A stretch of DNA of 64,000 bases from Quadrisphaera sp. DSM 44207 (GCF_900101335.1 NZ_FNKA01000003.1:186001-250000), one strand, 5' to 3'. Positions 16,001 through 26,750 are shown, numbered from the stretch's first letter. Program-made: numbers and translations. Notes: generated from the letters alone by a model not told the origin.

Positions 16001-16747
16001 ATGGCCGGCAGCGGGTTCCTCCTCGCAGGGATCGTGCTGCTGTGGTTCTTCGGGGCCGTGCCCTACGCCGTGCAGCGCCGCGAGGAGCTCGCGCTGGCCT
16101 GGGCCGCCGACGCGCCGCCCGAGGTCGAGGTCGCCGACCAGCGCGGTGCCGAGCGCGGTGCCGAGCGCGGTGCCGAGCGCGTCGCCCGCGCCGCGGCGCA
16201 GGACGCCCCGGGCCGGTCGCGCACCGCGCCGGCCCCCCGCACGACCGCCGCGCCGGCTCCCACGGGGATGGGGAGCCGGCCGGCGGTGCCGCTCGCGGCC
16301 GTCGTGCTGCTCGCGGTGACCGCGGTGGTCGCCCTCGCGCCCGCGGTCCTCTCCGTCGCCGGCGTCCTGCCGCTCGTCGCGGCCCCCAGCGGCCTGGCGG
16401 CCCTCGCCCTGCTCGTCGTCGTCCTGCGGCTGCGCGCCCGCCGGCGCCAGGTGCTGCGGGCCCGCGCCGTCCGGGCCCAGCGCCAGCAGGCCGCTCGCCG
16501 CGCGGCGGGCGCTCCGGCGTCCCGGGCGACCACGACCCGCCCCGCCCCGGTGCGCGCTCCGGCTGGCAGGCCCGGCCGCGCCCCGGCTGCCCCTGCCGCG
16601 CGCGCACGGGCCCAGGCGCCCGGCCGCACCGGCACGGAGGGTCCGCACCGAGCGCCCGCGCGCGTCCGGCGCGCGCCGGCCCCAGCAGCAGCGCGCGTCG
16701 TCGCCGACGAGCTCGTCGCCCGCTACCGCCCGGCCGTCGGCCAGTAG
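16001..16747 (+). CDS. Membrane protein in the Rv0996/GlpR position
   Basis: 248 residues. One membrane helix at the N-terminus (about 4-21, GFLLAGIVLLWFFGAVPYAV) is followed by a ~70-residue charged linker containing a threefold RGAE repeat (12-bp DNA repeat at 16141-16176). Two closely spaced helices follow (about 90-150, VPLAAVVLLAVTAVVALAP and LAALALLVVVLRLRARRR), then a basic Ala/Pro/Arg-rich tail. This topology and its place after moeA-rimJ match the mycobacterial Rv0996 family. In corynebacteria the equivalent membrane protein is reported as the receptor of the gephyrin-like Glp. Functional equivalence here is inference. An in-frame GTG at 15992 is an alternative start. Confidence 0.75.
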   Translation: MAGSGFLLAGIVLLWFFGAVPYAVQRREELALAWAADAPPEVEVADQRGAERGAERGAERVARAAAQDAPGRSRTAPAPRTTAAPAPTGMGSRPAVPLAAVVLLAVTAVVALAPAVLSVAGVLPLVAAPSGLAALALLVVVLRLRARRRQVLRARAVRAQRQQAARRAAGAPASRATTTRPAPVRAPAGRPGRAPAAPAARARAQAPGRTGTEGPHRAPARVRRAPAPAAARVVADELVARYRPAVGQ

Positions 16748-16843
16748 CCGAGCCCGTCCCCCTTCCCGCACTTCGCGGGCGGAGTGCGCTCGTCGAGGGG
16801 GTCGCGCGCCGGGGACGTGCCCGAGCGGTCCGGGGGCCGGTGC

Positions 16844-16849
16844 TAGTCT
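16844..16849 (+). promoter_or_regulatory. -10 box of the tRNA-Ala promoter
   Basis: TAGTCT lies 14 bases upstream of the tRNA. A small CCCGC-acttc-GCGGG hairpin near 16767-16781 may terminate the preceding operon. Confidence 0.5.
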
Positions 16850-16863
16850 TCGGAGCGTCCTAC

Positions 16864-16939
16864 GGGGCTGTGGCGCAATTGGTAGCGCACCTCGGTCGCA
16901 TCGAGGGGGTTAGGGGTTCGAGTCCCCTCAGCTCCACCA
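16864..16939 (+). tRNA. tRNA-Ala (anticodon CGC)
   Basis: 76 bases with encoded CCA. The acceptor stem pairs GGGGCTG with CAGCTCC and keeps the G3-U70 pair that identifies tRNA-Ala. The anticodon stem is CCTCG/CGAGG with loop GTCGCAT, so the anticodon is CGC (reads GCG). The T-arm is GGGGTTCGAGTCCCC. Confidence 0.96.
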
Positions 16940-17101
16940 GGCAGACCCACCGACCGGCCTGCCGACAGGCTCTGCCAGCCGGCTCCACTCCGCAGCGGGC
17001 GGCGTCCTCCGGGCGCCGCCCGTCGGCGTTCCCGGCGCCCGCACCGCCCCGTCCGGTCGACGGCTCGCACCCACGCGCACACCCCCCGTGAGCGGACCGA
17101 G

Positions 17102-18079
17102 GTGCTCCTGGCCCTCCACTCGAACGCCTGGCAGGCTGCCCCGATGCGCTCTGGCCCCCACCGCCTCACCAGCGGCCGGCACCGCACCGCCGACGGGTCG
17201 GAGCCGGAGGGGGAGTTCCGGCCCGCGGACGCCGCGACGCTGGGGGCCGCCTTCCGCGCCGCTCCGATCGCCCTGGCCGTCGTGGACGACGAGGGCCGCT
17301 GCACGGACGTCAACGACGCCTTCGTCGCGCTCCTCGGCTACCCGCGCGAGGAGCTGGTCGGCCGCTCCTACGCCGTCCTGACGCACCCGGACGACCGCCA
17401 CCTCGACTCCGCCGCCGTCGCGCAGATGGCCGCCGACGGCGCCGGCCCCACCGTCGAGAAGCGCTTCGTGCACCAGGAGGGCCGCACCGTGTGGACCCGG
17501 ACGACGGCCCGCCTGCTCGGGGACGCCGCCCCCGGGCACGCCGTCGCCGTGATCGAGCACGTCGACCAGCGCCGCGACGAGGAGGGGCGGCTGCGGTGGC
17601 TCGCCCTGCACGACCCGCTCACCGGGGCGGCCAACCGCGCGCTCCTCGACGACCGCATGGAGCAGGCGCTGGCCGCGCGCGACCGGGACGGCGGCGTCCT
17701 GGCCGTCGTCCTCGCCGACGTCGACGACTTCAAGGTCCTCAACGACCGCCACGGCCACCTGTTCGGCGACCAGGTGCTCATCGCGGTCGTGCGCGCCGCG
17801 ACGGCCGCCGTCCGCGACCGCGACACGGTGGCCCGCCTCGGCGGCGACGAGTTCGTCGTCCTCGCGCACGTGCACTCGGCCGCCGAGGCGCACCAGGTGC
17901 TCCAGCGGCTGCGCACCGTGCTGCGGCGCACGGTCGCGGTCGGCAGCCGCCGCGTCGACGTCCGCGCGAGCTGCGGACTGGCGGTCGTGGACCGTCCCGG
18001 CCGCGCGGCCGCCGACGTCCTCGCCGAGGCGGACGCCGCGATGTACGCGGCGAAGCGCTCGGCGCGCGAGGAGGACTGA
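17102..18079 (+). CDS. PAS-GGDEF diguanylate cyclase
   Basis: 325 residues. After ~45 variable residues comes a PAS domain (about 50-160: APIALAVVDDEGRCTDVNDAF, LLGYPREELVGRS). A GGDEF domain follows (about 170-322: HDPLTGAANRALLDDRM, ADVDDFKVLNDRHGH). The catalytic loop GGDEF is intact, and an RxxD product-inhibition site (RDRD) sits five residues before it. It should make cyclic di-GMP from GTP. No EAL domain or membrane segment is present, so it is cytoplasmic. An in-frame ATG at 17144 is an alternative start. It converges with the next gene, with only 2 bases between stops. Confidence 0.92.
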   Translation: MLLALHSNAWQAAPMRSGPHRLTSGRHRTADGSEPEGEFRPADAATLGAAFRAAPIALAVVDDEGRCTDVNDAFVALLGYPREELVGRSYAVLTHPDDRHLDSAAVAQMAADGAGPTVEKRFVHQEGRTVWTRTTARLLGDAAPGHAVAVIEHVDQRRDEEGRLRWLALHDPLTGAANRALLDDRMEQALAARDRDGGVLAVVLADVDDFKVLNDRHGHLFGDQVLIAVVRAATAAVRDRDTVARLGGDEFVVLAHVHSAAEAHQVLQRLRTVLRRTVAVGSRRVDVRASCGLAVVDRPGRAAADVLAEADAAMYAAKRSAREED

Positions 18080-18081
18080 CC

Positions 18082-19125
18082 TCACGCGCCCCGGCGGGCG
18101 ACCTCCGCGCGCACCGCGGGCGCGACCTCGGTGCCCAGCAGCTCGATGGCCCGCATCACGTCGCGGTGCGGCAGCGTGCCGGTGCTCACGTGCAGCATGA
18201 ACCGGTCGATGCCCAGCACCTCGTGGTTGAGCAGCAGCTTCTCGGTCACCTCGGCCGGGCTGCCCACGAACAGCGCGCCGCGCAGGGTGCGCCCGGCGTC
18301 GAAGGCCGCGCGGGTGTACGGCGCCCACCCGCGCTCGCGCCCGATCGTCGTCATCGCCGCCGCGTAGGAGGGGAAGCTCGTGTCGGCCGCGCCCTGCGAG
18401 GTCTCCGCGAGGAAGCCGTGCGAGTGCGTGGCCACGGGCAGCGCCGCCGGGTCGTGCCCGGCGCGCCGGGCGGCCTCGCGGTACAGCCGCACCAGCGGGG
18501 CGAACTGCTCCGGCATGCCGCCGATGATCGCGACCGCCAGCGGCAGGCCCAGGGTGCCGGCGCGCACGACGGACTGCGGGTTGCCGCCCACGCCGACCCA
18601 CACCGGCAGGGGGTCCTGCACCGGGCGCGGGTAGACCCCGGCGTCGGCGAGCGCGGGGCGGTGCCGGCCTCGCCACGTGACCCTCTCGGAGGCGCGGACG
18701 CGCAGCAGCAGGTCCAGCTTCTCGGCGAATAGGTCGTCGTAGTCGGCGAGGTCGTAGCCGAACAGCGGGAAGGACTCGATGAACGACCCGCGGCCGGCGA
18801 TGACCTCCGCGCGCCCGCCGGAGACCAGGTCCAGGGTGGCGAAGTCCTGGAAGACGCGCACCGGGTCGTCGGAGCTGAGCACGGTGACGGCGCTCGTCAG
18901 CCGGACCCGCTCGGTGCGCGCGGTCGCGGCGGCCAGCAGCACGGCCGGGGCGGAGGCGACGAAGTCGGGCCGGTGGTGCTCGCCGAGGCCGTAGACGTCG
19001 AGACCGACCTGGTCGGCGAGGACGACCTCCTCGACCACCTCGCGGGCGCGCTGGGCCGGGCTCATCACCTCGCCGGTGGTGGGGTCCGGGGTCGTCTCCG
19101 CGAACGAGCTGATGCCGATCTGCAC
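18082..19125 (-). CDS. LLM-class flavin-dependent oxidoreductase
   Basis: 347 residues, luciferase-like TIM barrel. Marks: [10 protein letters not shown] at the start, [58 protein letters not shown], and [22 protein letters not shown]. It probably uses FMN (or F420) to oxidise or reduce a small molecule; the substrate is unknown. The GTG start at 19125 has GAGGAGG with a 6-base spacer, so the longer open frame upstream is not coding. Found between a cyclase gene and a small membrane-protein gene with no functional link. Confidence 0.92.
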   Translation of the reverse strand: MQIGISSFAETTPDPTTGEVMSPAQRAREVVEEVVLADQVGLDVYGLGEHHRPDFVASAPAVLLAAATARTERVRLTSAVTVLSSDDPVRVFQDFATLDLVSGGRAEVIAGRGSFIESFPLFGYDLADYDDLFAEKLDLLLRVRASERVTWRGRHRPALADAGVYPRPVQDPLPVWVGVGGNPQSVVRAGTLGLPLAVAIIGGMPEQFAPLVRLYREAARRAGHDPAALPVATHSHGFLAETSQGAADTSFPSYAAAMTTIGRERGWAPYTRAAFDAGRTLRGALFVGSPAEVTEKLLLNHEVLGIDRFMLHVSTGTLPHRDVMRAIELLGTEVAPAVRAEVARRGA

Positions 19126-19250
19126 GGCGGGCCTCCTCTTGTGGTGCTGACGCGTCCAGGGTCCACGACGGCGCGGCGCTCCGGCGCCGCCGCGCCGGAC
19201 CACCCGGACGGCCCCTCCAGCCGCGGGGCCCGGGTGCCGATGCCCACCGG

Positions 19251-19766
19251 GTGACCGTGCCCGGGCTGGACGTCCCCTCCCCGCCGGACGCTCTCGCCCG
19301 GGTGGAGCGGTCGGCGCCCGCGCGGGAGTGGACGCCGCCGGAGGCGGCTCCGCGACCGCTCGGCGAGGCCCCGCCGGTCTTCCGCGGCAGCGTCCCACCC
19401 GGGGCGCCGCCCCCCGGCACGGGGGGGTCGGTCCCGCGCGGCAGGGCCGCCGCCTCCCGCACCGCCGCCCCGCGGGGCGTCGTGCCCCGCGACGCGGACG
19501 TGCTGCGCGGCTGGTGGTCCGCGGCGGTGACGTGCTCGGTGCTCACCTGCTTCGCCGTCCTCATCGTCACCGGGCGCGTGGTGACCGAGGGCCCGGTGCT
19601 GTTCTCGATCAGCCGCACCCACGGCGTCCACGCCGGGGACGTCCTCGTCGCTGCGGCCTGGGTGCTGGGGACGGCCACGGCGCTCGGGCGGGCGCTGGCC
19701 CCGGCGCGCCGACACTCCCGGCCCGCGCCGGGTCCCCGAGATCGCGGCACCCGGTCCGCATACTGA
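19251..19766 (+). CDS. Hypothetical membrane protein with Pro-rich N-terminus
   Basis: 171 residues, not recognised. The first ~85 residues are Pro/Ala/Arg-rich and probably disordered. Two membrane helices follow (about 92-108, [17 protein letters not shown]; and about 126-142, [17 protein letters not shown]), then a basic tail. It starts at a GTG, and there is no clear ribosome site. It is divergent from the LLM oxidoreductase and followed after 4 bases by another small membrane-protein frame. Confidence 0.5.
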   Translation: MTVPGLDVPSPPDALARVERSAPAREWTPPEAAPRPLGEAPPVFRGSVPPGAPPPGTGGSVPRGRAAASRTAAPRGVVPRDADVLRGWWSAAVTCSVLTCFAVLIVTGRVVTEGPVLFSISRTHGVHAGDVLVAAAWVLGTATALGRALAPARRHSRPAPGPRDRGTRSAY

Positions 19767-19770
19767 CGCC

Positions 19771-20010
19771 GTGTCCGTGATCCTCCTCGCAGCGCTGCTC
19801 TGGACCTCGGCCTCGGTCGGTGCCGGGCTGTTCCTCGGTGCCCTCGTCCGCACGGCGGACCGGCGCGACGCGGCCGGCCCGCGCACCGCCGGCGCGGTGG
19901 GGCCGGTGGGGCCGGCGGTCGCCGCCATCCCCGCCCCGCGCGAGGCGCCGGTCGCGCTCAGATCCAGGACGGGAGCCACATCCGCGCCCGCCACTGCGCG
20001 TAGGGGATGA
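19771..20010 (+). CDS. Small hypothetical membrane protein
   Basis: 79 residues with one N-terminal membrane helix (VILLAALLWTSASVGAGLFLGALV) and a disordered tail. The frame starts at a GTG 6 bases after a CATACT box (leaderless-like). Its last 53 bases overlap the end of the convergent pmt gene, which lowers confidence. No homology recognised. Confidence 0.4.
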   Translation: MSVILLAALLWTSASVGAGLFLGALVRTADRRDAAGPRTAGAVGPVGPAVAAIPAPREAPVALRSRTGATSAPATARRG

Positions 20011-21571
20011 CCTCGCCGGTCCACACGGGCCAGAAGTACGCCGCCGCCACGACGGCGCCGATCACCACCGCGCCCGCCAGCGCCGCGCCGGTGCGCCGCC
20101 GCGCGGGCGCGGCGTCCGGCGGCCCGAGCACCAGCCCGAGCGCGTGGGCGAGGCCGAGGACGAGGAACGGCAGGAACGCCACGGCGTAGAACGTGAAGAT
20201 CGTGCGCTCGGCGTAGAGGAACCACGGCAGCCAGCCCGCCGCGACGCCCGCGAGGACGGCGCCCGCGCGCCAGTCGCGGCGCAGCGCCCAGCTGAGCACC
20301 AGCACCGGCAGCGCGAGGGCCCCCGCCCACCACACCACGGGGTTGCCGAGGGAGGTGATGGCCCTCGAGCACTGCTCGACCGCGCACCCGGGGTCGCCGA
20401 GGACGGAGCCCTCGTAGAAGAAGGACGTCGGGCGCCCCTGCACGATCCACGACCACGGGTGCGACTCGTAGTCGTGCGGGGAGGTCAGGCCGGTGTGGAA
20501 GGCCCACATGTCCTGGTGGTAGCGCCACAGCGAGCGCAGCGCCGGCGGCAGCCAGGTCACGCCCTCGCCCGGATTCTCCTGCGCCCACCGCCGCAGGTGC
20601 GCGTCGTCCGAGGCGAACCACCCCGCCCAGGTCGCGACGTAGACGACGACCACCGTCGGCAGCACCACCGCCGCGGCGGGCGCGCCGTCGCGCAGCAGGC
20701 CCTGCCCCCAGCGCGGCAGCCTCGCCGCGCGGCGGGCGCCGACGTCCCACAGCACCGTCAGCAGCCCGAAGGCCGCCACGAAGTACAGGCCCGACCACTT
20801 CACCCCGCAGGCGAGGCCCAGGCAGACCGCGGCCGCCCACCGCCACGGCCGCAGCCGCGCTCCCCAGCTGCTGGGGCCGGCGCCGCACAGCCGGCGCACC
20901 AGCTGCTCGCGGGAGGCCTCGCGGTCGAGCAGCAGCGCGCCGAAGGCGAGCAGCACCCAGAGGGTGAGGAAGAGGTCCAGCAGGCCCGTGCGGCTGTGCA
21001 CCAGGTGCAGGCCGTCCACCGCGAGCAGCAGCCCGGCGGTGCAGCCGAGCAGCGTCGAGCCGAGCAGGCGCCGCCCGATCCGCGCCACGACCAGCACCAT
21101 GACGGTGCCCACGACGGCGCTCGAGAAGCGCCATCCGACCGAGGACTCCACCCCGAACAGCGCCTGCCCGACGGCGATCATCCACTTGCCCACCGGCGGG
21201 TGCACGGGGTAGTCCGCCTCGTCGAGGAAGGCGTCGGGCGAGCCGGCGGTGAAGTCCTCGTCGGCGCCCTCGGGCCAGCGCAGCTCGTAGCCGACGCGCA
21301 GCAGCGTGTACGCCTGCTTGACGTAGTACGTCTCGTCGAAGACGAGCTGGTGCGGCTCGCCGAGGCGCCAGAACCGCAGGACGCCGGCCAGGGCGGCGAC
21401 CAGCAGCGGCCCCGCCCAGCCCCGCAGCCGGTCGCCGCGCGCCCGCTCGCGCCGGGGCCCGAGCAGGCGCTCGCGCAGGGCCGCCTGCTCGTGCTCGGTG
21501 CGCGCTCGGGGAGCGCGCACGGCGCCGGCCCTCGGCCTCGCGCCCGGCCTGCTCAGCACCTGCGCCCTCAT
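19958..21571 (-). CDS. Dolichyl/polyprenyl-phosphate-mannose--protein mannosyltransferase (Pmt)
   Basis: 537 residues, GT39 family, multi-pass membrane enzyme that transfers mannose from polyprenyl-phosphate-mannose to Ser/Thr of exported proteins. The N-terminal loop has the catalytic acidic pair in VFDETYYVKQAY. Further signatures: DYPVHPPVGKWMIA, LLAVDGLHLVHSRTGLLDLF, CGVKWSGLYF, and the C-terminal RTIFTFYAVAFLPF and EVIPYAQWRARMW. The ATG at 21571 overlaps the stop of the EamA gene (ATGA), so the genes are coupled. M. tuberculosis has the orthologue (Rv1002c) next to rsmI as well. Confidence 0.95.
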   Translation of the reverse strand: MRAQVLSRPGARPRAGAVRAPRARTEHEQAALRERLLGPRRERARGDRLRGWAGPLLVAALAGVLRFWRLGEPHQLVFDETYYVKQAYTLLRVGYELRWPEGADEDFTAGSPDAFLDEADYPVHPPVGKWMIAVGQALFGVESSVGWRFSSAVVGTVMVLVVARIGRRLLGSTLLGCTAGLLLAVDGLHLVHSRTGLLDLFLTLWVLLAFGALLLDREASREQLVRRLCGAGPSSWGARLRPWRWAAAVCLGLACGVKWSGLYFVAAFGLLTVLWDVGARRAARLPRWGQGLLRDGAPAAAVVLPTVVVVYVATWAGWFASDDAHLRRWAQENPGEGVTWLPPALRSLWRYHQDMWAFHTGLTSPHDYESHPWSWIVQGRPTSFFYEGSVLGDPGCAVEQCSRAITSLGNPVVWWAGALALPVLVLSWALRRDWRAGAVLAGVAAGWLPWFLYAERTIFTFYAVAFLPFLVLGLAHALGLVLGPPDAAPARRRTGAALAGAVVIGAVVAAAYFWPVWTGEVIPYAQWRARMWLPSWI

Positions 21572-22542
21572 CCCGGGCCCACCGCGTCCACCCCCGGTCC
21601 CCGCTCCTCCAGCGCCGCCCCCGGCGCCGCTCCCGCTGCCGCGTCCGGCGCCGCCTCCGCCGACGCCTCCGCCGAGCCCGGGACGGCGCCCAGGCTGGCC
21701 GCGACGACCAGGGCGATCCCGGCCAGCGCGGCCGGGCCCGGCCGCTGCCCGGCGACCACCAGCCCCGCGAGCACGGCCACCGCCGGCTCCAGGCTCATCA
21801 TGACGCCGAAGGCGCGCGGGCTGAGCCGGCGCAGCGTCGCCAGCTCCAGGGAGTAGGGCAGCACCCCGGACAGCAGCGCGACCGCCGCGCCCGCCAGCAG
21901 GTGCTCCGGCTCCAGCAGGGCCGCGCCCGCCGTGGCCGCGCCCAGGGGCACGAGGACGGCGCTGGCGGCGACCATCGCCCACGCCAGGCCCGCGGTGCCC
22001 GAGACGGCGCCGGCCAGGCGGGAGCCGAGCAGGATGTACCCGGCCCAGGCCGCGCCCGCCGCGAGCGCGAGCGCGACGCCGGCCGGGTCCAGCCCGGCGC
22101 CGGCCCCACCGGCCGAGGCCTCCCCGAGCACCGTCGGCCCGAGCAGCACCGCCAGGCCGGCGACCGCGAGGGCCACCCACAGCAGGTGCCGGCGCGTGCG
22201 CGAGCCGGCGACCGCGACGCCGAGGGGCCCCAGCAGCTCCAGGGCGACGGCGACCCCGAGCGGGATGCGCTCCAGGGAGAGGTAGAAGAGCAGGTTCATG
22301 GTGCCGAGGACGGCGCCGAAGGCGACGACGAGCCCGCGCGTGCGCCCCCTCGGCACGGCCCGCCACGCCCGCCCGAGCACCACCAGGCACAGCGCGCCGA
22401 CGCCCATCCGCAGGGCCAGGACGCCGGTCGCGCCGAGGGCGGGGAAGAGCAGGGTGGCCACGGCGGCGCCCACCTGCAGGCTCAGCGCCGCGGCGGCGAG
22501 CACCAGCTGCGGCGGCACCCGGTCCGCGGGGGAGGCCGCCAC
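21568..22542 (-). CDS. EamA-family (DMT, RhtA-like) transporter
   Basis: 324 residues with about ten membrane helices in two EamA repeats. Marks: NLLFYLSLERIPLGVAVALELLGPL (RhtA-like exporter signature) and ALLSGVLPYSLELATLRRLSPRAFGVMMSLEPAVAVLAGLVV. It would export small metabolites such as amino acids; the substrate is unknown. The C-terminal ~40 residues are an Ala/Glu/Pro-rich tail. One base separates its start from the stop of the upstream aminotransferase, and its stop overlaps the pmt start, so all three form an operon. Confidence 0.92.
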   Translation of the reverse strand: MAASPADRVPPQLVLAAAALSLQVGAAVATLLFPALGATGVLALRMGVGALCLVVLGRAWRAVPRGRTRGLVVAFGAVLGTMNLLFYLSLERIPLGVAVALELLGPLGVAVAGSRTRRHLLWVALAVAGLAVLLGPTVLGEASAGGAGAGLDPAGVALALAAGAAWAGYILLGSRLAGAVSGTAGLAWAMVAASAVLVPLGAATAGAALLEPEHLLAGAAVALLSGVLPYSLELATLRRLSPRAFGVMMSLEPAVAVLAGLVVAGQRPGPAALAGIALVVAASLGAVPGSAEASAEAAPDAAAGAAPGAALEERGPGVDAVGPG

Positions 22543-22543
22543 C

Positions 22544-23719
22544 TCAGCGGACCAGCCGCGACCCCACGGCGGCGAGACGCTCGACGGCCTCCTCCAGGAC
22601 GGCGTCCTGCTTGCAGAAGGCGAAGCGCAGCAGCGACGGCGCGGCGGCCGGGTCGTCGTGGAAGGCGCTGACCGGGACGGCGACCACGCCGGCCAGGCGC
22701 GGCAGGTCCAGGCACAGGGCCATCGCGTCGTCGTGGCCCAGCGGCGCGGCGTCCGCGGTGGCGAAGTACGTGCCGTCCGGGGTGGTCACGGCGAACCCCG
22801 CCTCCCGCAGGCCCGCGACCAGCAGGTCCCGCTTGCGGCGCAGGTCCGCGGCCAGCTGGGCGTAGAAGGCGTCGGGCAGGGCCAGGGCGCCCGCGACCGC
22901 CGGCTGGAAGGGCCCGGAGCCGACGTAGGTGAGGAACTGCTTGACGGCCCGGGCGGCGGCCACGAGCTGCGGGGGCCCGTGCAGCCACCCCACCTTCCAC
23001 CCCGTCACCGAGAACGTCTTGCCGGCCGAGGAGATCGTCAGCGTGCGCTCGGCCATGCCCGGCAGGGTCGCCACCGGGACGTGCGGGACGCCGTAGGTCA
23101 TGTGCTCGTACACCTCGTCGGAGACGACGACCGCGTCGTGCTCGACGGCGAGGCGGGCCACCAGCTCCAGCTCCGCGCGGGAGAAGACCTTGCCCGTCGG
23201 GTTGTGCGGGCTGTTGAGCAGCACCAGCCGGGTGCGGGGCGTGAACGCCGCCCTCAGCTCCTCCTCGTCCACGGCGAAGCTCGGGGAGCGCAGCACCGCG
23301 GTGCGGCGGGTGACCCCGGCCAGGGCGGTGGTGGCGGCGTAGGAGTCGAAGTACGGCTCGAAGACGACCACCTCGTCGCCCGGCTCCGTCAGCGCCAGGA
23401 CGGCGGCGGCGATCGCCTCGGTCGCGCCGACGGTGACGAGCACGTGCTCGGGGTCGACCTCCAGGCCGTAGAAGCGGCGCTGGTGGGCGGCGACGGCCTC
23501 GCGCAGCGCCGGCACGCCGGCCCCGGGCGGGTACTGGTTGGCGCCGCCGCGGATCGCCGCCACGGCGTCCTGCAGCAGGGACGCCGGCCCGTCGGTGTCC
23601 GGGAAGCCCTGCCCGAGGTTGATCGCGCCGGTGCGCGCGGCGAGCGCGCTCATCTCCGCGAAGACCGTGCTGGTGTACGGCTGCATCCTCGCGGTCAGGG
23701 CGGGGCGCGGCGTCCTCAC
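22544..23719 (-). CDS. Class I PLP aminotransferase (methionine/kynurenine aminotransferase type)
   Basis: 391 residues, fold type I. Marks: INLGQGFPDTDGP, GATEAIAAAVLAL, NSPHNPTGKVFS, SDEVYEHM and SSAGKTFSVTGWKVGW, the last with the PLP-binding lysine. The closest families are YbdL-type methionine aminotransferase and kynurenine aminotransferase. The GTG at 23719 has GAGAGG 9 bases upstream and is preferred over the in-frame ATG at 23728, which sits on that ribosome site. First gene of the operon with EamA and pmt. Confidence 0.9.
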   Translation of the reverse strand: MRTPRPALTARMQPYTSTVFAEMSALAARTGAINLGQGFPDTDGPASLLQDAVAAIRGGANQYPPGAGVPALREAVAAHQRRFYGLEVDPEHVLVTVGATEAIAAAVLALTEPGDEVVVFEPYFDSYAATTALAGVTRRTAVLRSPSFAVDEEELRAAFTPRTRLVLLNSPHNPTGKVFSRAELELVARLAVEHDAVVVSDEVYEHMTYGVPHVPVATLPGMAERTLTISSAGKTFSVTGWKVGWLHGPPQLVAAARAVKQFLTYVGSGPFQPAVAGALALPDAFYAQLAADLRRKRDLLVAGLREAGFAVTTPDGTYFATADAAPLGHDDAMALCLDLPRLAGVVAVPVSAFHDDPAAAPSLLRFAFCKQDAVLEEAVERLAAVGSRLVR

Positions 23720-23888
23720 GCCCGGCATCCTCTCGCCCGGCCGCCCGGGGCCTGGCGCCGGGGCCTTCCGGTGCTCGGGCCGCGGATCGCCCGTCCTGCG
23801 CCCGCGTCGCGCCGGGAGGAGGGCACGATGCACGTACTGTCACGCCCGGTCATCGTTGGTCAGCACCTCCGCGGCGCGGCGGAGGGGG

Positions 23889-24668
23889 ATGGGGAGCAGG
23901 GTGGGGGAGCATCGCACCGCCGTCGGTGCCCGAGCAGGTGCCCAGGACCCGTGGTCGCCGCTGGTCGTGCTGGACCGCCGGGCCCTGGACCGGATCCGGG
24001 TCGTCCTGGTCGGGGCGTGGCTCGTCCTGGCGGCGGGCAGCGTCCTGGGCCTCGCCCTCGAGCACCTCCTGGGCCGGGACTTCGTGCTCGGCCTGGTGCC
24101 GTTCCTCGACCCCGACCAGGAGGCGAGCCTCGGCACCTGGGTGGCCGCGCTCCTGCACGCCTCCTGCGCGCTGGCCGCTGCCGGCAACGCGCTCGTGTCG
24201 CGGCGCCGCCGCGACGGCTGGCACCGCAACTGGTGGCTGCTCTGCGCGGTGTTCGCGTACATCTCCCTCGACGAGGTGGCCACGATCCACGACAGGTTCT
24301 CGGTGCCCCTGCGCACGGTGGCGGGGCTGTCCGGCCCGCTGCACTACGCCTGGTTGCTCCCGTTCACCGCCGCCGGGCTCGTGTTCCTGGTCGTCCAGGC
24401 GCGCTTCCTGCTGACCCTGGGCAGGACGGGACGGGACCTGGCGCTGTGCGGCGCCGCGTTCGTCCTCGGAGCGGCCGGCCTGGAGACCGTCAGCGGCTCC
24501 GTCGCCTCCGCCGGCGGACGGCGCACGCTGGCCTACGACGTCCTCACCACCGTCGAGGAGCTCGTCGAGTTCGCCAGCGTGATGGCCGCCCTCGTCGTGC
24601 TGCTGTCCCACCTGCTCCGGGTGCTCGGGCGCGACCCGGAGCCCGACCCGGCCGCCCGGGGCACCTGA
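23889..24668 (+). CDS. Uncharacterised multi-pass membrane protein
   Basis: 259 residues with about six membrane helices (first ~36-60, VVLVGAWLVLAAGSVLGLALEH). It has a conserved-looking acidic motif AYISLDEVATIHDRF between helices and a second one (TTVEELVEFASVMAAL) near the end. I do not recognise a named family, though the LDE...HD motif resembles actinobacterial proteins of unknown function. A GGAGGGGG run lies directly before the ATG, so an in-frame GTG at 23901 may be the true start. It is divergent from the aminotransferase operon. Confidence 0.75.
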   Translation: MGSRVGEHRTAVGARAGAQDPWSPLVVLDRRALDRIRVVLVGAWLVLAAGSVLGLALEHLLGRDFVLGLVPFLDPDQEASLGTWVAALLHASCALAAAGNALVSRRRRDGWHRNWWLLCAVFAYISLDEVATIHDRFSVPLRTVAGLSGPLHYAWLLPFTAAGLVFLVVQARFLLTLGRTGRDLALCGAAFVLGAAGLETVSGSVASAGGRRTLAYDVLTTVEELVEFASVMAALVVLLSHLLRVLGRDPEPDPAARGT

Positions 24669-24760
24669 CGCCCGGTTCCCGCCCGCCCCAGGACGCCGAC
24701 CGAGGACGCCGCCCCGGGACACCGCCCGAGGACGCCGCGGGCGGAGGGCAGGATGCCGGG

Positions 24761-25609
24761 GTGACGAGCGAGCCCGGGGCCGGCCGGATCGTGCTGGCGG
24801 GCACCCCGATCGGCAACGCCGAGGACGCCCCGCCGCGCCTGGCGCACCTGCTGCGCACGGCCGACGTCGTCGCGGCCGAGGACACCCGCCGCCTGCGCCG
24901 CCTGTGCGCGGCGCTCGGCGTCGAGCCGGCCGGGCGCGTGACCAGCTACCACGAGCACAACGAGGCCGGGCGCAGCGAGGACCTCGTGGCCGCGGCCGCC
25001 GCCGGCGCGACGGTGCTGCTGGTCACCGACGCCGGCATGCCGAGCGTGTCCGACCCGGGCTTCCGCGTCGTGGCCGCCGCCGTCGAGGCGGGCGTGCGCG
25101 TGAGCGCGGCGCCCGGCCCCTCCGCCGTGCTCGCCGCGCTCGCGGTCTCCGGGCTGCCCACGGACCGCTTCTGCTTCGAGGGCTTCCCGCCGCGCCGGGC
25201 CGGGGAGCGCGCGAAGGCCCTCGCCGCGCTGGCCGGCGAGCGGCGCACGATGGTCTTCTTCGAGGCCCCCCACCGCCTGCCCGAGACCCTGACCGCCATG
25301 GCCGAGGCCTTCGGCGGCGACCGGCCCGCGGCGGTGTGCCGGGAGCTGACGAAGACCCACGAGGAGGTCCGCCGCGGCGGACTCGCCGAGCTCGCCGCGT
25401 GGACGGCCGGCCTGGCGAGGATCGGCGAGGTCACCCTCGTCGTCGCGGGCGCGGTGCCGGTGGCGGCCGACCCGGCGGACGCCGTGGAGGAGGTCCTGGC
25501 CCGCGTGGCGGCGGGAGAGCGGCTCAAGGACGCCGTCGCGCACGTCGCGGCGTCCGCCGGCGTGCCCAGGCGGGCCCTGTACGACGCGGCGCTCGTGGCC
25601 CGCCGCTGA
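24761..25609 (+). CDS. rsmI: 16S rRNA (cytidine(1402)-2'-O)-methyltransferase
   Basis: 282 residues. RsmI methylates the ribose of C1402 in 16S rRNA, using SAM. Marks: AGTPIGNAEDAPPRLAHLL, VVAAEDTRRLRRL, YHEHNE, VTDAGMPSVSDPGF, AAPGPSAVLAALAVSGLP, FEGFPPRR, FFEAPHRLPETL and CRELTKTHEEV. The C-terminal ~60 residues are a helical extension. The GTG at 24761 follows a CAGGAT box by 6 bases. It converges with rfbB. Its mycobacterial counterpart (Rv1003) sits near metG; here ~37 kb of other genes intervene. Confidence 0.97.
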   Translation: MTSEPGAGRIVLAGTPIGNAEDAPPRLAHLLRTADVVAAEDTRRLRRLCAALGVEPAGRVTSYHEHNEAGRSEDLVAAAAAGATVLLVTDAGMPSVSDPGFRVVAAAVEAGVRVSAAPGPSAVLAALAVSGLPTDRFCFEGFPPRRAGERAKALAALAGERRTMVFFEAPHRLPETLTAMAEAFGGDRPAAVCRELTKTHEEVRRGGLAELAAWTAGLARIGEVTLVVAGAVPVAADPADAVEEVLARVAAGERLKDAVAHVAASAGVPRRALYDAALVARR

Positions 25610-25631
25610 CTCGCGCGGGCCCGGGCCGCGG

Positions 25632-26750
<1,119 letters not shown>
